Shown: positions 25,987-34,698 of the stretch, piece after piece
Numbering within the stretch: position 1 is the stretch's first letter
How the letters are laid out: the number at the start of each line of letters is the position of its first letter
Assembly (NCBI RefSeq): GCF_026891935.1
Contig: NZ_JAPTGC010000007.1
Coordinates: 62,001-126,000 of the forward strand
Source of the DNA: Methanocorpusculum vombati
GTDB lineage: Archaea > Halobacteriota > Methanomicrobia > Methanomicrobiales > Methanocorpusculaceae
DNA: 64,000 nucleotides
Reading direction: 5' to 3'
Program-made: the position numbers and the translations under genes
The notes under the pieces: generated by a model
Database searches by the model: none
Told to the model about the DNA's origin: nothing
The model's input: the letters and a program-made list of their open reading frames with translations, nothing else

Positions 25987-26637
25987 ATGAAACCAGTAGT
26001 AAAAATCATAACCTGCCCGAAATGCGGGGAAAAACAGAACTTCACCATGTACCCGAGCATCAACGCCTCGTCAGATCCGGGTCTTGCGGAAAAATATCTC
26101 GAAGGAACGCTTACCACCCTGACCTGTGAAGAATGCGGATTTTCCGGAGTTGTTGAGTATCCGATGCTCTACCACGACCTTGACAAGAAGTTCTCGGTCT
26201 TTTTTGCACCCGACAGCAGCGACCGCGAGGCAAAACTTCCGAACGTCCTGCCCGCCCATCTGCTTCCCGAGATGCGTCTGCGGCTTGTTCACAACGCAGA
26301 CGACCTCCGCGAAAAGATCTTCATCTTCCGTGACCTTCTGGATGACCGGATCGTCGAGACCGTCAAGGACTCCATTCTGCGGGAGATGGATGCCCGCCAC
26401 GAGGAGAAAATGCCCGATGCCCTGTACTATGCGCAGGACATGTTCGGCTGCGAAGGCCGCTCTCTCATCTTTGTTCCGAGAAAGGGCACAGAGTATCTTG
26501 AACCGATCAAAATTCCGTTCGAAACCTATGAAAAGATCAAGATGCTGATGCACGGCATCTGGGAGCGGGCGGTTGAGGGCTACACCGTTGTTGACAAACT
26601 CTGGGTGCAGTCCGCCGCAAAGAAGGAGCAGACATGA
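25987..26637 (+). CDS. CpXC-domain protein, first of a tandem pair
   Basis: The 216-residue protein begins with a CpXC zinc domain: 'TCPKCGEKQNF' (Cys10, Cys13) and 'LTCEECGFSG' (Cys47, Cys50). A conserved alpha/beta body follows with 'LREKIFIFRDLLDDRIVE', 'SLIFVPRKGTEYLEPIKIPFETYEKI' and 'YTVVDKLWVQSAA'. The family is common in anaerobes but has no known role. It starts four bases after pyrK and overlaps its paralogue downstream by four, so it is part of the pyrimidine operon. Confidence 0.8.
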   Translation: MKPVVKIITCPKCGEKQNFTMYPSINASSDPGLAEKYLEGTLTTLTCEECGFSGVVEYPMLYHDLDKKFSVFFAPDSSDREAKLPNVLPAHLLPEMRLRLVHNADDLREKIFIFRDLLDDRIVETVKDSILREMDARHEEKMPDALYYAQDMFGCEGRSLIFVPRKGTEYLEPIKIPFETYEKIKMLMHGIWERAVEGYTVVDKLWVQSAAKKEQT

Positions 26638-27455
26638 TCACCGACGAGGATGTGGTTGTCTGTCCCGATTGCGAGCATGAACAGAAGATTACCATCTGTC
26701 CGTCCGTGAACGTAACAACCGATCCGGAGATGCGCGAAAAGGTTCTCTCCGGCGAACTGTTCCTGTTCACCTGCGAGAAGTGTGGTTACACCGGATTTGC
26801 CGGATACCCGTTTGTCTATGAAGACAAAGAGACGCAGGGAGGATTTCTGATCTATCTGGAACCGGACTGTCCCGACCGCGAGGTGGGTATTGACGGTGAT
26901 ATGGCGGATCAGGTCGTGTACCGGGAAAAACCGATGCGGCTTGTTTCGGATCTGAACGCCCTGAAGGAAAAAATCTTCATCTTTGAGGCTGGTCTTGACG
27001 ATCGGGTGATGGAGCTGTTCAAGATGCTGACGCTCACTAAACTGCACGGCGACAATCCGGATCAGGTGCCGGATGTTCTGCTGTTCACCAAGGTGGATGA
27101 GGATGCAGAGGGCAAAAAAATCTTTCTTGCAGCATTCCGGGACAACAAATATCTGGGTGTTGTTGAGCTGCCGTACGCGCTTTATCAGACCTGTGTGGTG
27201 ACCGGCGAGCCCATCTGGGATGCACCCGTCACGGAATGCGCGGCAATCGATCAGGACTGGATCGCCGACCGGCTGAAAGCGGGTGAAGCAGAAGAACATG
27301 CATGTGACTGCGACCACGAGGGTGCAGAGTGTGACTGTGATGCCAAAGGGAAAACGGAGCACGACGGAACGGCGTGCGACTGCGATACCGAAGAGGGAGC
27401 GGAGCAAGGCCGAAGGACGTGCGACTGCTGCGGGTGTGACCATGACCGGAACTGA
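26634..27455 (+). CDS. CpXC-domain protein with a Cys/Asp/His-rich metal-binding tail
   Basis: The 273-residue paralogue of the preceding gene has the same zinc domain (Cys10, 13, 47, 50) and body ('LKEKIFIFEAGLDDRVMEL'). From about residue 222 it adds a low-complexity tail with repeated 'CDCD' units: Cys224, 226, 233, 235, 248, 250, 263, 265, 266 and 268, with His222, 228, 243 and 270 and many acidic residues. That is a metallothionein-like composition. The last 14 bases overlap argH. Function unknown; metal storage or delivery is inferred from composition. Confidence 0.78.
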   Translation: MITDEDVVVCPDCEHEQKITICPSVNVTTDPEMREKVLSGELFLFTCEKCGYTGFAGYPFVYEDKETQGGFLIYLEPDCPDREVGIDGDMADQVVYREKPMRLVSDLNALKEKIFIFEAGLDDRVMELFKMLTLTKLHGDNPDQVPDVLLFTKVDEDAEGKKIFLAAFRDNKYLGVVELPYALYQTCVVTGEPIWDAPVTECAAIDQDWIADRLKAGEAEEHACDCDHEGAECDCDAKGKTEHDGTACDCDTEEGAEQGRRTCDCCGCDHDRN

Positions 27456-28923
27456 TCAGATCCGCAAAGGCCGGCTCGGCGGCGACCGGAGCTGCGCGGT
27501 TGCAGAGTTTCTTTCCTCGGCAGCGGCGGACCGGCGCATTGCCTACTGCGATCTCCGCGTGGACATGGCACATATCCTGATGCTTGCAAAACAGAACCTG
27601 ATCGATCCGGCATCCGCAAAGGTACTGTTGTCCCACCTTCACCGGTATATGAACGACGGACTTCCGGAAGCGGTGTTCGATCCGGCTCACGAGGATATTC
27701 ATGCAGGCATTGAGGCACAGCTGATCGCAGACTGCGGTGCGGACACCGGCGGGAGAATGCATCTCGGCCGCAGCCGCAACGATGAGGTTGCGACGTGTCT
27801 GCGGATGCAGACACGTCTTGATATTCTGGAGATCCTTGACGGCATCGCCGCACTGCGCCGCGCCTTACTTGACCAGGCGGCACAGCATACCCACAGCATC
27901 ATGCCGGGCTTTACGCACTTCCAGCATGCACAGCCGACGACACTTGCCCACTATCTGCTCGCATATGAAGCAGTGTTCGCCCGCGACGCGGGACGGCTGT
28001 TTGATGCGTACGTCCGCCTGAATGCATCACCGCTCGGCTCCGCTGCGTTTGCCGGGACCGGCTTTGCCCTTGACCGCGAAGCGACCGCTGCATACCTCGG
28101 ATTTACCGCGGCCATGACCAACTCAATGGACGGCGTTGCGTCCCGCGACTTTATGCTTGAGGTACTTGCCGCGCTTTCGATTCTGATGACAAACGTCAGC
28201 CGCCTGTGCGAGGAGCTGGTGCTCTGGAGCAGTGCCTTCATCCGGTTTGTCGAGCTGGATGATGCCTACTGTTCCACCAGTTCCATTATGCCCCAGAAGA
28301 AGAATCCCGATACCGCAGAGATTATGCGGGGCAAATCCGCCGTTGCTTCCGGCGAGCTGATGGCAGGCATCACCCTGATGAAAGGACTGCCGATGAGCTA
28401 CAACCGCGACATGCAGGATTTAACGCCGCATCTGTGGCGGAGTTTTGATGCTGCCGAGGCGAGCCTGCCGATCCTTGCAGGAATGATCCGGACCGCATCC
28501 TTCAACACCGAAAGAATGGCGGAGGAGTCCGATCGCGGCAACTCGACGGCGACCGAGCTTGCGGATCTCATGGTGCGGGAGTTCGGGATGCCCTTCCGGA
28601 CGGCTCACAACATTGTTGGCCGGGCGGTAAAACTCGGCGGACTGTCGCTTGATATCGTCGAATCGGCAGGCATCGAGATTTACGGTCAGTCCCTGAAAGA
28701 GCTGGGACTTACTCAGGAGCATATTGACCGCGCGCTGTCTCCGTCCGAGATGGTTGCAGCGAAACAGAGTGCGGGCGCACCAAACCCTGCCATGATGGCA
28801 GCAGCGGCAGATGCCGCAGGTGCCCTGCTCGCAGACGACGAGGAACGTGCAGAGTCTCTGCGCTCTGCGCTTGCCCGCGCAGATGATTCCATAAAAACAG
28901 ACTACATGAGGTTAACGGCATGA
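27442..28923 (+). CDS. argH: Argininosuccinate lyase
   Basis: The 493-residue enzyme splits argininosuccinate into arginine and fumarate. 'GGRMHLGRSRNDEVATCLRM', 'PGFTHFQHAQPTTLAHYLLAY' and the fumarase/aspartase-superfamily signature 'STSSIMPQKKNPD' are all present. The frame opens at 27283 inside the CpXC tail, but the family start matches the Met at 27442. The stop overlaps gatD by four bases. The fumarate product could feed the reductive TCA genes elsewhere in the window. Confidence 0.95.
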   Translation: MTGTDQIRKGRLGGDRSCAVAEFLSSAAADRRIAYCDLRVDMAHILMLAKQNLIDPASAKVLLSHLHRYMNDGLPEAVFDPAHEDIHAGIEAQLIADCGADTGGRMHLGRSRNDEVATCLRMQTRLDILEILDGIAALRRALLDQAAQHTHSIMPGFTHFQHAQPTTLAHYLLAYEAVFARDAGRLFDAYVRLNASPLGSAAFAGTGFALDREATAAYLGFTAAMTNSMDGVASRDFMLEVLAALSILMTNVSRLCEELVLWSSAFIRFVELDDAYCSTSSIMPQKKNPDTAEIMRGKSAVASGELMAGITLMKGLPMSYNRDMQDLTPHLWRSFDAAEASLPILAGMIRTASFNTERMAEESDRGNSTATELADLMVREFGMPFRTAHNIVGRAVKLGGLSLDIVESAGIEIYGQSLKELGLTQEHIDRALSPSEMVAAKQSAGAPNPAMMAAAADAAGALLADDEERAESLRSALARADDSIKTDYMRLTA

Positions 28924-30161
28924 CATTTTCCAACAGCGATCCCGTACACGTGGCGTTTGCAGGTCTTGACCTGCACGGTATTTACATCTCCGGTTCAGAC
29001 GGCAATGCCGTGGTGAAACTTTCCAGCGGCTACAACATCTGTGTGCCCGAGGTGCTCTGCACCCCGGCACCGGAGTGTTCGGCAGCACAGCCGCATCACG
29101 CAGCAGCAGAGCCGCTGAAGCAGGATGCAAACCTGCCTCTGCTTTCGATCATCTCAACCGGCGGTACGATCGCAAGTACGGTTGACTACCGGACCGGAGC
29201 GGTTTCTTCCAAATTCACCGCAGAAGACATCATCCGCTCCATCCCCGAACTTGCAGGAATTGCGCGCTACCACACGGCCCAGCCGTTCAATGTTCTGTCG
29301 GAGAACATGAACCCTGCCATGTGGCAGGAGCTTGCCCGCGCGGTGCGCGATGAGATTGCCGCAGGTGCTGCAGGAGTTATTGTGACGCATGGGACCGATA
29401 CGATGCTCTACAGTGCTGCGGCGGTTTCATTCATGCTTACCACGCCGGTACCGGTGATCTTTGTCGGCGCCCAGCGGTCTGCCGACCGCCCGAGCAGTGA
29501 CAACGCTATGAACGCGATCTGCTCGGCAAAGGCCGGGGTATCGGACCTTGGCGAGGTTGTTGTCTGTATGCATGCAACCTCTGATGATGTGGAGTGTGCA
29601 CTGCACCGGGCGACCCGTGTGCGCAAAAACCACACATCGCGCCGCGATGCGTTCCAGAGCATCGGAAGAGCACCGGTTGGGATGGTTTCGTATCCGGATG
29701 GTGCGGTAACACTCGGGAAGGATGCTGTTCTGCGCGGAACCCATGAACTCCGGCTGCTTGACCGGCTGGAGTCCCGCTGCGCTCTCCTTCAGTATTATCC
29801 GGGCATGGACCCTGCGGTGTTTGATGCGTTCTCCGGGTATGCGGGTCTTGTGATTGCGGGAACGGGTCTTGGCCATGTGGGAACGGACTGCATTGCAAAG
29901 ATTGCAGCACTTACTGCTGCGGGAACGTTGGTGGTGATGACCTCGCAGTGTCAGGCGGGTGATGTCTGTGACCGCGTGTATGAAACAGGCCGCGATCTGC
30001 TTGACGCCGGTGTTGTTGAGGGCGGAAGTATGCTGCCTGAGGTTGCGCTCGTGAAACTGATGTGGGTTCTTGGTAATACTACCCGCCGCGAGGATGCGGT
30101 GCGGATGATGCAGACGAACCTGAAAGGGGAACTTGACTATGATCTCGGGAGGGAGATGTAA
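28920..30161 (+). CDS. gatD: Glutamyl-tRNA(Gln) amidotransferase, subunit D
   Basis: The 413-residue protein is the asparaginase-like subunit that releases ammonia from glutamine or asparagine for GatE. After a small N-terminal barrel ('VAFAGLDLHGIYI') come the asparaginase motifs 'SIISTGGTIASTVDYRTGAV' and 'VIVTHGTDTMLYSAAA', with the second-half 'VVMTSQCQAGDV'. GatDE is archaea-specific and makes Gln-tRNA. It overlaps argH by four bases and is followed directly by gatE. Confidence 0.95.
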   Translation: MTFSNSDPVHVAFAGLDLHGIYISGSDGNAVVKLSSGYNICVPEVLCTPAPECSAAQPHHAAAEPLKQDANLPLLSIISTGGTIASTVDYRTGAVSSKFTAEDIIRSIPELAGIARYHTAQPFNVLSENMNPAMWQELARAVRDEIAAGAAGVIVTHGTDTMLYSAAAVSFMLTTPVPVIFVGAQRSADRPSSDNAMNAICSAKAGVSDLGEVVVCMHATSDDVECALHRATRVRKNHTSRRDAFQSIGRAPVGMVSYPDGAVTLGKDAVLRGTHELRLLDRLESRCALLQYYPGMDPAVFDAFSGYAGLVIAGTGLGHVGTDCIAKIAALTAAGTLVVMTSQCQAGDVCDRVYETGRDLLDAGVVEGGSMLPEVALVKLMWVLGNTTRREDAVRMMQTNLKGELDYDLGREM

Positions 30162-32000
30162 ATGACTGATTTCGACTACGAGGCTCTTGGGTTAAAGGCA
30201 GGAATCGAGATTCACCAGCAGCTTAATACGAAGGAGAAGCTGTTTTCCCACACACCGACGATCATCCGTGATTCGGCCGAACATACGGGGGAGGTGAAAC
30301 GGTTCCTCCGTGTTGCAACGTCTGAGATGGGGGATGTTGACCGCGCGGCAAAAGAGGAAATGCTTTCGGCACGGCTGTTTACGTATTATACCTATGATAC
30401 GACCGGCCTTGTGGAGATCGATGAGCAGCCGCCCGCGCCGCTGAATCCCGATGCGCTGGATCTGGTGCTGACGATTGCAAAGATGTTTGACATGACGCCG
30501 CTGCCGCAGATTCACACGATGCGCAAAATGATCGTGGACGGTTCTGCCACGAGCGGATTCCAGCGGACAGCGCTTGTTGCGCTGAATGGTGCAATTGATC
30601 AGACCTGCCGGATTGAGACGGTCGCCGTTGAGGAGGATGCCTGCCAGCGTGTTACCGATCAGGTGTTCTCGGTGGACCGGCTGGGTATTCCGCTGATTGA
30701 GATTACGACTGCTCCGTGTATGCGGACTCCCGAACAGGTGCATGACGTTGCCCAGTACATCGGTATGACGCTGCGCTCTACGGGACGGGTGAAACGGGGT
30801 CTTGGTACGATCCGTCAGGATGTGAATGTGTCCATCCGTGATGGTGCACGTGTGGAGATCAAGGGCGTGCAGGAGCTGGATCTGATCGCCGAGGTTGTCC
30901 GCCGCGAGGTACAGCGCCAGCTGTCGCTGCTTGCAATCAAGGATGAACTGGCTGCGCGCAATGCGCTGGTGAACGGAGAGGTGTACGATGTGACATCGGT
31001 CTTTGCAAAGACCCAGTCACAGGTGCTGAAGAAGGCGAAGGTAATTCTCGGAACCGTTCTGCACGGCTTTGCGGGACTTGTCGGGATGGAGATTCAGCCG
31101 GGCAGAAGACTCGGGTCCGAGATGTCGGATTACGCAAAGAAGTGCGGGGTCGGCGGTCTGTTCCACACCGACGAACTGCCTGCCTACGGAGTGACGGCCG
31201 AGGAGGTTGCTGTTCTGAAAGAGAGCCTTGGTGCGGGCGAGCAGGATGCGGTGATCATTGTTGCGGCGACGGAGCAGAAGTCCCGGTGCGCAATGCAGAT
31301 GATTATCCGCCGCGCGAAGATGGCGATGGAAGGTGTGCCTGAAGAGACACGCAAGATGCTTGAGGGAGGATCAACCGCCTACATGCGCCCGCTGCCGGGG
31401 GCTGCACGGATGTATCCGGAGACGGATATTCTGCCTGTTCCGGTCAGCCGGAAGTACTGGGAAAGCATTGCAACGCCGGAGCTTCTAACCGACAAAGCGG
31501 AGCGGTTTATCTCTGCGTACGGTCTTGATGCCGGTATGGCGCATCAGATGGCATTCTCCGAGAAGCTGCCGCTGTTTGAGCGTGCGGTTTCCGAGGGTAT
31601 CCGTCCGGTGTTTGCAGCACGCACGATTCTTGCATCCTTAAAGGAACTGGGCCGTGCGGGTATTTCGCCGGATGCGATCCCTGACGACTCCGTGATTGCG
31701 GTGATGAAGGCGGTTGAAGCCGGTCATGCGGCAAAAGAAGCTGTGTCGGAGATTTTGTCGGCATGCGCACGCGGGATGACACTGGATGAGGCGATTGCAA
31801 CGGTCGCGCCTGCATTTTCCCGCGAGGAGCTCCAGGAACTGGTCCGCACGATCGTTTCGGAACGCGTTGATTTCATTAAATCACGCGGGAAAGCAGCGCT
31901 CGGTCCGGTTATGGGCGTGGTAATGAAGGAGGTCCGCGGTCGGATCGACGGTAAAGTGGTTTCGGAGGTTCTGGACGAGGAACTTGGACGGATCATCTGA
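30162..32000 (+). CDS. gatE: Glutamyl-tRNA(Gln) amidotransferase, subunit E
   Basis: The 612-residue subunit activates Glu on tRNA-Gln and transfers the amide. It opens 'GLKAGIEIHQQLNTKEKLF' (GatB/E signature), with 'RKMIVDGSATSGFQRT' and 'GLGTIRQDVNVSIRDGARVEIKGVQELDLI' in the catalytic cradle. An AspRS-like insertion follows, then a helical YqeY/tail domain ('RAGISPDAIPDDSVIAVMKAVEAG'). It starts at the base after the gatD stop, so the two subunits are made together. Confidence 0.96.
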   Translation: MTDFDYEALGLKAGIEIHQQLNTKEKLFSHTPTIIRDSAEHTGEVKRFLRVATSEMGDVDRAAKEEMLSARLFTYYTYDTTGLVEIDEQPPAPLNPDALDLVLTIAKMFDMTPLPQIHTMRKMIVDGSATSGFQRTALVALNGAIDQTCRIETVAVEEDACQRVTDQVFSVDRLGIPLIEITTAPCMRTPEQVHDVAQYIGMTLRSTGRVKRGLGTIRQDVNVSIRDGARVEIKGVQELDLIAEVVRREVQRQLSLLAIKDELAARNALVNGEVYDVTSVFAKTQSQVLKKAKVILGTVLHGFAGLVGMEIQPGRRLGSEMSDYAKKCGVGGLFHTDELPAYGVTAEEVAVLKESLGAGEQDAVIIVAATEQKSRCAMQMIIRRAKMAMEGVPEETRKMLEGGSTAYMRPLPGAARMYPETDILPVPVSRKYWESIATPELLTDKAERFISAYGLDAGMAHQMAFSEKLPLFERAVSEGIRPVFAARTILASLKELGRAGISPDAIPDDSVIAVMKAVEAGHAAKEAVSEILSACARGMTLDEAIATVAPAFSREELQELVRTIVSERVDFIKSRGKAALGPVMGVVMKEVRGRIDGKVVSEVLDEELGRII

Positions 32001-32098
32001 TCCGTTCAGATTCTTTGGCATACTGAGATATACAGTCAGACCGCCGTCATTGAGATATGTTTAAGTGAATAGGGCACGAACAAGGTAAGGAGTTCAAT

Positions 32099-32368
32099 AT
32101 GGGTAAGACAGGTAGCATCAACTGGCACCAGGTCAAAGGTGTCAACGGTCAGATCAGACTCGTTCCCCAGAAAGAGGGAGAAGTCAAGAAACCAGGACCG
32201 AACCAGAGATTCAAGAGAGCAAGCATTGTTACGAAGATCGAGAGCCGCATGGCAAACGCTCCGCAGCAGGGCCGCCGTGGACCAAAGATTGCAGACCCGC
32301 GCGTTCGCCGCCGGATCCGCAGATCCAAGAAGTCCATGATGGGCGCAAAGGCAAAGGCAAAGCGCTGA
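32099..32368 (+). CDS. Small strongly basic protein, DUF5350-like
   Basis: The 89-residue protein is rich in Arg and Lys, beginning 'GKTGSINWHQVKG' and ending 'RRRIRRSKKSMMGAKAKAKR'. The composition resembles ribosomal or nucleic-acid-binding proteins, and it matches my memory of the methanogen-restricted DUF5350 family; that assignment is tentative. A Shine-Dalgarno-like GGTAAGGAG lies 5 bases before the ATG, rare in this window and suggesting high expression. It has its own 98-base upstream region. Confidence 0.65.
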   Translation: MGKTGSINWHQVKGVNGQIRLVPQKEGEVKKPGPNQRFKRASIVTKIESRMANAPQQGRRGPKIADPRVRRRIRRSKKSMMGAKAKAKR

Positions 32369-32494
32369 TCTTCTCGGACACAATACGTTCACCCCCAATT
32401 TATGTATTCCCGCATGCGGGAGTACATTTTCAATTCTTTCTGTTTGTTGTTTTTTGGTTTTTTTATCTCAACCTTTCATAACCCTGCAGCGCCA

Positions 32495-33751
32495 ATGAAT
32501 ATAGAAGAAACCATGGTGCATCTTACCGTTGATATAGGCGGACGTCCCGGTGCCGACTGCCGGGGGTTTTGTGCCTACTGCTACTTCAAGCATGCGAAGG
32601 ATGTACCTCCGTTCGGCTGCCGGTACTGTCTTCCGTTTTTGAAAGGCTGTGACTACTGTTCCCGCGGGGTCAAAGAAGAGTACTCCGGGTTTCTGCCTCT
32701 GCAAACCGTTGCTGAGTCGTTTCTTGCAGACCTCCAGATGGTTACGGGAGACGTTACTCGCATCACCATCTCCGGCGGGGGTGACCCCAGCTGCTATCCT
32801 GAATTCCGCGATCTGGTGGAGCTGCTCGGAACACTGGACATTCCGCTGCACATCGGCTACACCAGCGGCAAAGGCTTTGATGACCCGGAGATTGCCAACT
32901 TTTTGATTGCAAACCACCTGACCGAAGTTTCATTCACCGTGTTTGCTGCGGACGCAGAACTCAGACGGAAATGGATGCATGATCCAACCCCGGAAGCGTC
33001 GCTTGCGATCATCCGCCGTCTTGCACAAGAAATTGATGTGTATGCGGCGATCGTTGTCCTTCCGGAGGTAAATGACGGTGCTGTTCTTACCGAAACACTG
33101 TCATGGCTTTCAGACATCGGAGTGAAGGGAGTAATTCTGATGCGGTTTGCAAACCGCCCGGAACAGGGACTGATCCTTGAAAATGCCCCAATTCTCCCCG
33201 GTCAGCGGGTGCACACAATCGAAGAGTTTTCTGAACTGGTACGGAAAAGTGCAGCAGCATTCCCCGATCTCCGGATCTCCGGAACTCCGCTGTATGATCC
33301 CCTCTTCGACTCACCGTTTGCCATCCGCAACATGCCCGAACTGCTGGATCGTCTGCCGATGATTCACAAAAGAGCAACAATTATAACCGGCGCCGTTGCA
33401 TCTCCATATATCAGAACAATTCTCTCGGCCCGCGGCGGGGACCCGTCTTCCGTCATAGCGGTGAACAAAGAGATCGCCTGTCTGATAACCATTGATGATC
33501 TTACATCACTTCATCTGCCGGATCTCTGTGATACCGTAATACTTCCCGGCCGCGCATTTGTGCATGATGCGGAGGCGGAAAAGGTTCTTTCGCGTGATGG
33601 CGTGTACCGCACGGTCGTCCGGGGACCTGAAATGCTTTCAGCTGACGGGGAGACAAGTATGGGTATGACGGAGGTTGATGTCCTTACCATGGAAATGGAA
33701 GGGTTTTCTGCGCTTATCCGGCTGATAAACCAGTATGGGTGTCCTACATGA
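32495..33751 (+). CDS. mmp10: Methanogenesis marker protein 10 (radical SAM MCR arginine methyltransferase)
   Basis: The 418-residue radical SAM enzyme methylates a conserved arginine in the alpha subunit of methyl-coenzyme M reductase. The cluster motif is CX3CX2C in 'DCRGFCAYCYFK' (Cys22, 26, 29). A second cysteine set in 'FGCRYC' and 'GCDYC' (Cys42, 45, 52, 55) and 'ISGGGDPSCYPEF' are Mmp10 landmarks. The frame is open to 32402, but the Met at 32495 precedes conserved sequence. The stop overlaps the following RNase III-like gene (ATGA). Confidence 0.92.
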   Translation: MNIEETMVHLTVDIGGRPGADCRGFCAYCYFKHAKDVPPFGCRYCLPFLKGCDYCSRGVKEEYSGFLPLQTVAESFLADLQMVTGDVTRITISGGGDPSCYPEFRDLVELLGTLDIPLHIGYTSGKGFDDPEIANFLIANHLTEVSFTVFAADAELRRKWMHDPTPEASLAIIRRLAQEIDVYAAIVVLPEVNDGAVLTETLSWLSDIGVKGVILMRFANRPEQGLILENAPILPGQRVHTIEEFSELVRKSAAAFPDLRISGTPLYDPLFDSPFAIRNMPELLDRLPMIHKRATIITGAVASPYIRTILSARGGDPSSVIAVNKEIACLITIDDLTSLHLPDLCDTVILPGRAFVHDAEAEKVLSRDGVYRTVVRGPEMLSADGETSMGMTEVDVLTMEMEGFSALIRLINQYGCPT

Positions 33752-34200
33752 AATATGCTAAGCTATATGAGAAGATAGGATACACGTTCAAAAATGAAGC
33801 GTATCTTGACCATGCAATGACACGGACTGCATACGCCCGCGAACATGAAACTCCGATGAATGAAACCATGGATTCCCTTGCTGTCCTCGGTGACGCAGTG
33901 CTGGATCTGGTAATGATCTGCGAGATCATGGCGGAAGGCGAGTATGACAAAGGTGAGATTACCCGCAAAAAGATTGATGCCGTCAATATGACGGTTGTCC
34001 GAAAAATTGCTGAACGACTGGAACTTCCCTCGTATATGCAATGGGGGAAGGGTGAACTCCGCATGCAGATATGGACGAGCGGCCGGGTGTCTGCAGAATG
34101 TTTTGAGGCGCTGGTCGGCGCCGCATACATGGACGGCGGTGTTGAGGCTGCAACGACGATTATCAGAACCGTTCGTACGCCGCACGGCTCGGCAAAATAA
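33748..34200 (+). CDS. Stand-alone RNase III-like domain protein
   Basis: The 150-residue protein consists of a single RNase III domain with no double-stranded-RNA-binding domain. The signature is 'SLAVLGDAVLDLV' (44-56) and 'SAECFEALVGAAYMDGG' (115-131). Compared with catalytic RNase III, Asp49 and Glu120 are kept. The first Glu of the LEFLGD motif is Ala45, and the second Asp is Glu117. Activity is therefore uncertain; a MiniIII-like or purely RNA-binding role is possible. Start chosen for the ATGA overlap with mmp10; a GTG at 33739 is the alternative. Confidence 0.78.
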   Translation: MKYAKLYEKIGYTFKNEAYLDHAMTRTAYAREHETPMNETMDSLAVLGDAVLDLVMICEIMAEGEYDKGEITRKKIDAVNMTVVRKIAERLELPSYMQWGKGELRMQIWTSGRVSAECFEALVGAAYMDGGVEAATTIIRTVRTPHGSAK

Positions 34201-34398
34201 CACCAGCTCAAGGAAAAAGACCGGATGTTTCTCATCCGATGCAGGAGTTTTTCCGTGATCTGCTTTTATTTTGTTTGATCCCCTCCACACATCTTATTTT
34301 TTTGGTTTAGAAAAACTCACATGAAGTAGGAGATGCATGTCACTATTCCGCAATCGTGCCGTCATAGTTTATTGCGTTTCAGTGCGATATGCTATGGT

Positions 34399-34680
34399 AT
34401 GGTACGGGTGAAGGCATCCCACATTCTGGTAAAGACGGAATCCGAGGCAAAACAACTGATGAAACAGCTTGCCGATGGTGATGATTTTGCAAAACTCGCA
34501 AAGCTTCATTCCCAGTGTCCGTCCGGAAGATCCGGCGGCGATCTGGGATATTTCGGGAAAGGACAGATGGTGAAGCCGTTCGAGGATGCGGCATTTAAGG
34601 CAAAGGCCGGCGATGTTGTGGGGCCGGTGAAGACGCAGTTCGGCTGGCATGTGATCAAAGTTACTGATGTGAAAAACTAA
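34399..34680 (+). CDS. Parvulin-type peptidyl-prolyl isomerase
   Basis: The 93-residue protein is a bare parvulin domain: 'KASHILVKTESEAKQLMKQL', 'FAKLAKLHSQCPSGRSGGDLGYFGKGQMVKPFEDAAF' and 'PVKTQFGWHVIKV'. No signal peptide is visible from this start, so it is cytoplasmic. Earlier in-frame Mets (34333) give an unlikely N-terminus. The 198 bases upstream show no other gene. Confidence 0.95.
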   Translation: MVRVKASHILVKTESEAKQLMKQLADGDDFAKLAKLHSQCPSGRSGGDLGYFGKGQMVKPFEDAAFKAKAGDVVGPVKTQFGWHVIKVTDVKN

Positions 34681-34698
34681 GTTTCTCTTTGGTGTTCT

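Noticed and set aside
25143-26117. 324-codon minus-strand frame across pyrD, pyrK and the CpXC start
   Set aside because: Crosses three supported genes and shows no recognisable motifs.
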